Of a DNA stretch of 64,000 bases, positions 55,654 through 64,000 are shown piece after piece. How positions within the stretch are numbered: position 1 is the first letter of the stretch; the number at the start of each line of letters is the position of its first letter. The stretch comes from Hemileia vastatrix (taxonomy: Eukaryota; Basidiomycota; Pucciniomycetes; Pucciniales; Zaghouaniaceae). The position numbers were made by a program, and so were the translations under genes. The notes below the pieces were generated by a model, which did not search any database, was not told the DNA's origin, and saw nothing but the letters and a program-made list of their open reading frames with translations. The stretch spans positions 21,985,650-22,049,649 of the forward strand of contig JASXTE010000014.1 in NCBI GenBank assembly GCA_030280995.1. The letters are read 5' to 3'.

Positions 55654-58053
55654 ATGGCTTCTGGACCCTCTTTCTCTAGTGGTGGTAGTGGCACTGTCTG
55701 TGCTTCTGAGAATGGTAATCCTCCTGTTTCTGTTAGGCCTTCTGTCAGGATCAAGTCCTGGAAGGGGCCTATGTTTATGGGGGAGGATGTGAAGTTGTTT
55801 CTGGAGCTGTTTGAGGCTGCTGGGAATGTGGATGGTGCTTCTCACTTTGACATGGTGAAGCAAGTCATCTTCTACATTGGTGACAGGGCTCTGGTGAAGG
55901 AGGTTGCTGCTATGGAGGGTTATAGGAGAAAAGATTGGAAAAAGTTGTGTCTGCAGATGACAGACAGGTGGGGATCCAGATATTCAATGGTGGATTTCAA
56001 TATGATTGCAAGTGAATGGAAATCTTATGGACGGGTGGAACACCTCTATACTTATAGGAAGTTTCTGGCTCAGTTTAAGCTGGTGGTGGATTATTTGGTG
56101 GATATGCAGGAGTTGGAGAGTACTTACTCTCCAAGTTATATTTTCTGGTCTGCTCTTGCCAGGAATATTAGAATTGATGTGCTTAAGGAGTTATCAAGGA
56201 AGGATAAAATAAGATTCTTCCTAATGGGAATCAAAAATTGCCTGCTATTTCTGTGATGAAGGAGTTTTTGGAGGGTCATCTCAAACTGTTGGAAGTGGAT
56301 TCTTGCCAAGAAGCTAGCACAAAGTATGTTAGCAAGGTCAGTGAATCTTTTTCTGAAGATGTGGAAGAGTCTTGGAAGATGGAAATTTTGAACATGGAAA
56401 GACTCCTGAGAAGCCTAAACAGGTTGATTCAGTAGTGGAGTAGTTGACTGATCTGACAAAAAAGCTACTTATTTTTGTTTAGGAGGCTCAGAAGGCCAAT
56501 AAGGCTTCTTCTCAGCCTAGAAATTTTGAAAGGAGGGTTGGAAGGAGTGATCCTTGGGTCTGCTCTTATTTCAGCAGGAAGGGCCACAAGTCCAATGATT
56601 GTTGGGCACTTAATAGGGATTTGTCTGAAAGGAAGGTGGAATTTGATGGGAAAGTGTTCAAGCTCCCAGATGGTTCTTTTGTGAAGCCTAATGATGGTCA
56701 GGCTCAAGTGGACTTGGTGAGGAGGAGACATAATGTAAACTCAAGGAGGCAAAGGTTTAAAGAGTTGCCTAATGAGGCTTCTTCTTCTGGTAAAGGTGGA
56801 GATGATGGAAATGGCAAGAGAAAGGGGGCTAATAAAGTCTCATTTACATATTCCTTTGGTGGTTTGGAGTTGTATTCTTGTGGTGGAAATTCAAGTGGGG
56901 AATGCTTGGCTGGTGTTTATTATGTGGAAGCAGGAAAGGTGAGAAGGCTTAAGAGCAGTTTTCAGGCCCAAACAAAGCCTAAGGCTTCAAAGGTGGATCC
57001 TAAGCTGAGTGCAGATAGGAAGAAGTACAGCAAAGAGGAGCTGTATAAAATGCAGAAGGGTATATATGATATGGACCCCCCTAGTTTTGGAGAATTGGAC
57101 ATTAATGGTGAGCCAATGCCTATAGGTGTTGATTCTGACTCTGAGGAGGATGTCCCTTTGGCTTCATTGCCAAAGCCTGCTGGGGTTAGAGGTTCTGGTA
57201 AGGGATCTGGTTTGATTCCTGTTGATGTTAAATCCATTGGTGGTTCTGGTCTTCAAGAATCTTTTAGGACCAAGGTAGTTAAGCAAAGAGCTCACTTTAG
57301 AGGCCAGTGGTTTCTGTCCAAGTTAATGTTATGTACTCTGTCCTGGAAAGGATGAATCAGGGTCAGGTTTCCCTTACTTATGGGGAGTTTTATGCAATCA
57401 GTCCTGGGTTGGCTGATAGGCAGAAAAAGTTTTTGACCAGGAGAAGGGTTTCTTCTGGGGAGGTAGAATACATTTGTGATTCTACTGAAAAATTTGGAGA
57501 GGGGTTGGAAACTCATTTTTCTGCACCTCTGGTTTATTTCAATGTCACTCAGAATGGAAGGGAGGCTAGGGCATTGGTGGATTCAGGCTCTCAGATTAAC
57601 CTGATTTATTTGTTTGGGGCAACTCATCTTGGCCTCCCCATCAAAACAGGTATTGGTGGAAATTTGAGAGGTATTGGTGGCCATGTCACTGAATTGGTTG
57701 GAATATCTGGGTTTTTGAATTTAGATGTTTGTGGAGCCTCAGGGAAGGTTCATTTTTACATTTCCAAAGGAACAGTAAAAGCTTTTTTGGGTGGGCCATT
57801 CTTGATGTATTTTCAAGCAAGAATTGGCTATCAATTTAATTTGGGAGTCAGTTTGGAGTTTACTGGTGAAGATGAAAGGAGACTTGACATGAGGTTATGA
57901 TCCCCTGGAGAGGATGGTTGGGATACCAGGCCTGGTTTGTCTTCAATGTGCCAGTACATTGATTGTTGTAGGAGAAGAAGAGAAGTGGGTGCTGCCTCTG
58001 GTTTTTTGGAGTGTGGCTCAAGCTCTAGTGGGAGTCTGTCTTTTTTAGAGTGA
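55654..58053 (+). pseudogene. gag-pro: Gag-protease of D
   Basis: ATG 55654 (MASGPS) after a leader. Frameshifts near 56210 and between 56435 and 56620, and a further one near 57300, plus TGA at 57898. The zinc knuckle has lost its second Cys (CSYFSRKGHKSNDC). The protease VDSGS is kept near 57580. The acidic DSDSEEDVPLASLP segment matches A exactly. The Cys-rich tail is altered (CQYIDCCRRRRE). It ends TGA 58051 just after a slippery heptamer. Confidence 0.85.
58041..58047 (+). promoter_or_regulatory. -1 frameshift site of D
   Basis: T TTT TTA then GAG TGA in the gag frame. The -1 frame continues FFRVMRADC, then SPQDE-like sequence as in A (FFGVAGAD to SPQDE). Confidence 0.7.
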
Positions 58054-61000
58054 TGAGGGCTGATTGCCCAAGTGCTGCAACCTCTCCCCAAGATGAGGAA
58101 ATCCCAGGTTGTAGTAGGTCAGCTCCTTTGGAGATATACCAAGTGGATTTTCAACTTTCTTATTTTAATGTTTCTCTTTTCTGCAATTATTCCTCAAGTT
58201 TTTTATAAAGTATCTTTTCTCTCTCAAAATTCTCAATTATTTATAATTCAAGTTCAAATAAGAAGATTGGATATATATTTTTATTGAAAGGTATGCGGAA
58301 AAGCTGTGGAGTGGTGAGATTGGGGGGTAAAAGTAAGTCCTCCCAATTGTGCACCTTTAGGGTTCCTTCTACACCTTTTAAAAATATTACCTTGGCCAGG
58401 CCTGTGAGAATTGGGGAAACCCTAGATTATTTTTGTAGAATAGAAGAAAACTCAAGAAAGGAAAATAAAAATTTCAAGATAACTGAAGAAAATCAAGAAA
58501 AAAATCTGAATATAACCAAGAAAGGAGACATAAATTATTTTTGTGAAGATCATCAAGATCAATTTTTGGGCCTCCAGCATGAGGTTGAACTGCAAAAAAT
58601 TTTGAAGAAAGAAGAAGATCAAGATCAATTTTTGGGTCTCCAGAATGAGGATAAACTGTACAATTTTAGAAGATGTGATTCAGCAGATGAATCAAGATTG
58701 GAGGATTTAGAAGATGGATGTGAGATTAAGATGTGGAATTGTGGAAATGTTTTGGAGTGGTGAGATTGGGTAATAAAAGCGAGTCGTCCCAATTGTGCAC
58801 CTCTAGGTTTTCTTCTCCACCTTTCAAAAACATTACCTTGGCCACACATGTGAGAAATGGGGGAACCCTTGGTTTTTGTTCCAGGTCTGGTGGTGAAGAT
58901 GTCCTGAAGATCCCTCAAGTGGAAGGTGGAGCTGAAAAGTATAAGAAGGTAGCGCGGAAGATTAGGCTTGTCAATGAGCCTGTCAGCCTAGATATCCCTA
59001 GGACTGAGTATTTCTTATACTTAAAATAAGATAAACTTAAGTACATTAAGCTTATATCTTAAAAATAAGGTTAAAACAATAATATATATGATTATATTAC
59101 ATATATATATATTTATTACTCTATTATATAGATTATAGTAGTTTAAATAGCTTATCCATAGCCTAATAATACTTATTCAGATGTTAATGGAGTCATAATA
59201 TACTTATCATAAGTGATATTAAGTAATTATTGACATACATAAGCTTATATGTATACATAAATCTCATATTCAGTGAAATTTGCAGTATATTATGTATATT
59301 TAGGTATATAAGTAGGTTTTAGCCTCTTAATAGCCTATAAACTTTGTTTTTCTGCTTATTTTAGGACATATGGATGTATCCAGTGGACTCACAATACCTA
59401 AAAAAGCATAAACATCTATTTCAGGCGCATACACTCAGTTTGGACAACTTAATCTGCTTCCTTAAATGGATATTCATGGATTTATGGGTTGGGAGGTCAT
59501 TGCTGGGTTAATATGGATGCTTGGGTATTTTATTGGGGGCTTTTAAATTTCATTTTTTTCCTTTATATGCTTTTGGTTTCATTATATTTTCTTTGAATGA
59601 GTTACTTTACCTGTTTCTTTATGGTATTCGCTTTTATCTGGATTTTCTATTTATGGTATGGGTCTGTGTTATCATTTATTGTGATGGAGGGTCCTTACTG
59701 GAGGTCTGGGTTTTGAATCTGCTTGAAGTGGACGCCATGGGGAGTTGATGGGCCCTCACAGTGCTGTAATTTCAGGGGATAGCAGTGACATCATCTGGAT
59801 TGAAGGTCTGTGCACTCCAGTGGATTTTGGTATAAGTAAGGGAGGATTTTGACAATTATTAGACATCACTTACTTACTAAAATTCAAATAAACATTATAA
59901 CACAATTATTATTATTCAAAGATATATTATAAAGCCATTATAAATTTATATTATCTTTATATAAGCTATAACTATATTATATTTATCTATTTTCCACCAC
60001 TAGCACGCATTTAAATCCAAGTATTGTGAGTTTTATTTGAGTATAACTATTTTATTAGTCTTCCCCTGAGGTTTAATCACTAAATCATTTATTAAAAAGT
60101 AGTAGGACCATTGATAAAGACTATTAAATTATACTTATATACTAGATACACTGACAGAGCCTATGCCTCTAGGTTTTAATCCTCCTTTGAAGAGACCTCT
60201 GTTGTCAAGAGATCTGTACTGTACTCCTCTGGTGAAGAATACTCTTGATTTTGTGGAAACCTCTAGAGTTAATGGGGAAAGGTTGAAAGTTGTCAATTTA
60301 GGTCCTGATAGGTGGTTGTCTGATGAGGAAAAGAAGTTGTTGTTGCACATTATTGTGCTGAGGGAGAAATCTGTGGCATTTGTTGAAGAGGAAAGGGGTG
60401 TGTTTAAACACTATTATGAGGAACCTTACCTTATTCCTGTGGTTTTTTATGAGCCTTGGAAAATTAAACCTATTCCAATTCCAGCTGCTATCAGGGATGA
60501 TTTTGAGGAGATTTTAATGGAAAGAGTCAGGACTGTTTTATACAAACAATAAACATCTAGTTACTCAAGCCCTGTTCTCTGTGTAAAGAAGCAGAATGGG
60601 AAGCTGAGGATGGTGCATGATCTTAGATCCTTGAAGAGAGTCACTTTCAAGGATTCTGGTATGTTGCCAAGTGCAGAGGACTTTGTGAAAACTTTTTCTG
60701 GAAGGATGTGTTATGTTTTGGGTGATATTATGGGTGGTTATGATGAAAGGGAAATTACCATGGATTCAAGGCCACTTATAACTTTTGAGACTCCTTTGGG
60801 AAGGTCTCAGCTCACTAGGCTTCCTCAAGGAGCAGCTAATTCAGTAGCAGTATATCAAGCACAAATGGCTTAGATTTTACAGGATGAAGTTCCTACTCAT
60901 GCTGGTATTTTTATTGGTGATGGCAGAATCAAAGGACCCTTCACTGATTATGGGAGTGAGGTGCTGAAAGGGAACCCAGGTATAAGGAGGTTTTTTTGTT

Positions 61001-63454
61001 AATATTCAATTACTCTGGAAAGAGTATTTTTCAGGATTGAAGAGGCTGGGTTGACCATTTCTGGGTCAAAGTGTTGTTGTTGTGTTCCTGCTCTTGAAAT
61101 TTTGGGTCATGTGGTATGTAAAAATGGAAGGATTATTGAAAAGAAAAAAGTTAATAAAATTTAGTCATGGCCAAGGCCTAAAAATACTACTGAAGTCATA
61201 GGATTTTGGGGGGTTTGTGTGTATGTCAGAATTTTTATTAAAGATTTTTCTTTTTTGGCTTCACCTGTAAGGAGGTTGAACAGGAAAGATGCAGAGTGGG
61301 TATGTACTGAAGAGTGTGAAGAGGCTTTTCAGAATTTGAAAAAGGTGGTAGGTGAAGATATTATTCTTCACAAGTTGGATCATGGTGTGGGGGCTGGAAA
61401 ACTTTATTTGGAAGTGGACTTAAGTTATATTGCTGCTGGTTTTTTTTTGTCTCAGGAAGATAAAACTGGGAAGGTCAGGCCAGTAAGGTAAGACTCAGTG
61501 GTATTTAATGAGGTGGAATCTAGATATTCTCAACCTAAGTTGGAATTGTGTGGTGTAGCAAAAAGCTTGTAGAAGCTGCAAACTGTATTTTGGGGGAAGA
61601 ATTTTGAGCTGCAGGTGGATGCAAAGTCTCTGGTTCAAATTATCAATACACCTAGTCTTCCAAATGCTCCAATTACTAGGTGGGTGGCATTTATTCAGCA
61701 TTTTTTTTTTTGACCTGGTACACAAACCTGGAAAAACTTTTACAATGCCTGATGGATTATCAAGGAGACCACCCACAGATGAAGATTCAGATTCTGAAGA
61801 ATTTGATGAAGATATCCCAGTGGTTAAGTCCAGCACAAATGGTTCTGGAGGTTTTTCTCTCCTCCCCCATGAGGCTAAACTGGAATATTTCTCTCTCCTC
61901 CCCCAAGAGTTTAAACTGGCTGGATCTGACCTTGATTCTGGTGATCAGAATATCTTTATTGATGAAGATGGGGCTTTTGTTTGGGAGGGCTCAAATTTAA
62001 AAAATGGTCTTTTTGGTAGTGAACTGGATTCTCTTAAGATTCAGTAGAAGGAAGAGGATGTACCAGATTGTAGGGATTGATTTACTGGTTGGGCTCTCAA
62101 GTGGGTCATGTTCACACTGGTGATTTTGATTACAGGGTTGTACCCTTTGATGTTGTTTTGTTGTATTTTTGTATATGAGACCTGGGGTCAGTCTGGGTTT
62201 TATTTTACTATGGTTGTATATCTGTTACCCTTTGAGAGGCCAGATAGTTGTGATGATGATACTTTTGTGGCAATCAAGAAGAAGAGTCCTGGTTTCTATG
62301 TGTCAGGAAGAGGGTTGATGAGTAGGAGACATCCAAATCCTCAAGTAGTGGTGACTCAGAAGAAGGGTCAAGAGTTGGTGTTGAAGTCTTTGCATGAAGA
62401 CCTTGGTCATAGAGGCTTTGGGGAGACTTATAGAAGAGTAGCAGACAGATTTTGGTGGCCAGTTATGAAGCTGGCTGTTCAGGGTTGGGTTCAATATTGT
62501 CAAGAATGTCAAAGAACAAGTCACTTGAAACCTAAAGAGATTGGCTGTGCTACTGGTGAATCAACTGTGTTCAGAAGAGTCAGTCTGGATACTGTCCATA
62601 TCAAAGAGGGCAGGTATAAATACTTGATTGTTTCCAGGGATGATTTGTCTGGTTGGTTTGAGGAAGTGTCTCTGGTTAATTTGACTGCCAAAAATTTGGC
62701 AGCGTTTTTGAAGAAGGAATGGTTTTTTAGATATGGGTTGATGAAGCTGGTGACTGTTGATGGTGGGCCAGAGTTTGGAGCTTAATTCAAAGAAGCTGTG
62801 GCAAGTATTGGTTCTAAATTCAGAGTGGCTACACATTATTATCCTGAATCTGAAGGCATTGTTGAAAGAGGCCATCAAGTTATCAAGAATGCATTGGTGA
62901 AGATGTGTGGAGATAGTGCTGAAAATTGGAGGCATTATTTACCCTTGGTGTTATTTTCTGATAGGGTCTCTGTGAAAAGGACAATTGGCTATTCCCCTTA
63001 TGAATTAATAATTTGGCAGAAATCTGTTCTACCAGCTCATTTAGAAGCTGTCTCTTATCTTGGAATTGATTGGGATGATGTGTGCTCAAAAGAAGATTTT
63101 CTCTGTGCCAGGATGCAACAATTGGAATGTAGAGAGGAATGTCAAGAGAAGGCATACTCTAGAATGATGAAGATAAGAAATCAATCAGTCAGATAGTGGG
63201 ACAAGAAGTTGGCTCATAGACTCAGGAATCCCTTAAAACTTGGTTTTTTGGTTTTGGTGTATAATAGTAGTTTGGAAAGTCAGTGGGGAAAAATTTTTGC
63301 TAGAAGAGGTAATGGGCCTTACAGAGTCAGATCTCAGGTGTCTGGAGGTTCTTATGTTTTGGAGGAGCTATATGGTGCATTCTTAAAGAAGAGAGTGGCT
63401 TCTGATCAGGTGAAAAGATTTTACCCAAGAGGCACTAGAAGTGAAGAAGATTGA
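58048..63454 (+). pseudogene. pol: Pol of D, interrupted by an LTR-like insertion
   Basis: 58048-58980 holds the repeat domain with hairpin motifs at 58571 and 58637; the frame resumes after the insertion at 60162. RT: the FIDDGG of A is FIGDG here (about 60910), so one catalytic Asp is lost. RNase H, HHCC finger and integrase follow, with the D, D, E motifs still readable (LDTVHI, VDGGPEF, IVERGH). Stops include TAA near 60550, TAG near 60870, several in 61000-61600 and TAA near 62783. Hairpin motifs in the linker lie at 61861 and 61895. The last residues GTRSEED end at TGA 63452. Confidence 0.85.
58981..60156. mobile_element. Probable solo LTR inserted in D
   Basis: 1176 bp starting TGTCAGCCTAG and ending TACACTGACA, flanked by GAGCC at 58976-58980 and 60157-60161. 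Taking it out joins NEP to the MPLGFNPP block exactly as in A. AT-rich with no coding domain. TG/CA ends and a 5-bp duplication indicate an LTR; the parent family is not identified. Confidence 0.7.
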
Positions 63455-63590
63455 CCCCACAATGAGGATAAACTATGGATTATTCTTAAAATTTTGGATT
63501 TGGTGATTCTGTGCATCTGTTTTGTTGGAAAACTTGTTTGTTAGAAGGTACCCATGGGTGGGGCTTCTATATTTGATCTTGGCAAGTGTA

Positions 63591-63632
63591 GGGGTAACTG
63601 ATGGGCTGGCTGCTCTGTAGAACAGTTACCCC
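63591..63632 (+). ncRNA. Conserved 10-bp-stem RNA hairpin in D, copy 1
   Basis: GGGGTAACTG pairs with CAGTTACCCC; loop core GGGCTGGCTGCTCT as in A and B. The fifth base of TAATTG and its partner have both changed relative to A. Confidence 0.75.
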
Positions 63633-63850
63633 AGATTGTCTGTTTCTAACCCCCTCTCTTAATTTTGTTGAACCCTAGTATTTGTTTCTCTTCACAGGTT
63701 TTAGTCCTCTATGACTTTAAACTTGAAGCTCTTTTGGTCTTCAAGTGGTGGACTCTTCATGCTTATTGGTTTTGGTTTATTGTGTTGGATTTTGTGTTTT
63801 TGTTAGAAGGTACCGAGGGGGGGCTTCTAGATTTTATTTTGGCAAGTGTG

Positions 63851-63892
63851 GGGGTAACTGATGATCTGGCTGCTCTGTTGAACAGTTACCCC
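63851..63892 (+). ncRNA. Conserved 10-bp-stem RNA hairpin in D, copy 2
   Basis: Second copy 260 bp downstream within a local duplication (GGCAAGTGTGGGGGTAACTG context). Stem intact, loop core CTGGCTGCTCT kept. Confidence 0.7.
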
Positions 63893-64000
63893 ATAATGTC
63901 TTTTTTAAGTATTTTGTTTGTCCTAGTTGAATACTAGTTCTGGCTTTGTTTTTCAGCTTTCAAGTCCACTATTACTTTAAACTGGCTTGGGACTGGCTTC

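Larger units (their letters stand above)
55440..64000 (+). mobile_element. Decayed Ty3 element D, related to A/B
   Basis: Gag, protease, RT, RNase H, integrase and 3' hairpins match A/B in order, at perhaps 60-65% protein identity by eye. CpG is largely gone and many codons are stops. It continues past the window; its antisense gene would lie outside. Confidence 0.85.

Overview
This 64 kb window is almost entirely nested transposable elements from a fungus, most likely a basidiomycete and plausibly a rust (Pucciniales). The grounds are AT-rich DNA, 57-67 nt introns, Ty3/Gypsy elements of basidiomycete type, fungal Tc1- and Harbinger-type transposases, a Tet-like 2OG oxygenase relative, and C-to-T decay at TpCpG. 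No convincing host gene, tRNA, rRNA or CRISPR array was found.

Layout: 1-2222 is the 3' end and LTR of a decayed Ty3 element (E). It truncates an old Harbinger-like DNA transposon (H1, 2223-8036, inverted). A second Harbinger copy (H2, 8040-48729) sits inside H1 with a 3-bp target duplication (ATT); the displaced end of H1 reappears at 48733-48903. H2 is split by a minus-strand chromovirus (C, 14131-48263, target duplication CTGAA). C in turn carries two copies of a 12.8-12.9 kb plus-strand Ty3 element: A (14912-27838, duplication CCGG) and B (35452-48253, duplication GCGT). From 48904 to the end are a Tc1/mariner pseudogene, small inverted-repeat elements and a decayed cousin of A/B (D), itself interrupted by a probable solo LTR.

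A/B architecture: tRNA-Lys-type primer site, Gag-protease ORF, a conserved -1 slippery heptamer, Pol (RT, RNase H, integrase, no chromodomain), a structured 3' region, then a spliced antisense gene and the 3' LTR. C is a single-frame Gag-Pol with a chromodomain and a Tf1-like self-priming site; it too has an antisense spliced gene beside its 3' LTR.

The most promising novelties are: (1) antisense genes in three separate elements that share a binuclear Zn2Cys6-type cysteine pattern; (2) about 30 copies per A/B element of a tiny hairpin (4-bp stem, usually 6-nt loop, then TAAACTG) whose stem covaries, found in leader, coding, 3' and antisense-upstream regions; (3) a 41-nt 3' hairpin with a compensatory base pair change between A/B and D; (4) a probable TET/JBP-like oxygenase carried by the Harbinger elements; and (5) stop codons made by TCGA to TTGA change, a repeat-induced-mutation-like signature.
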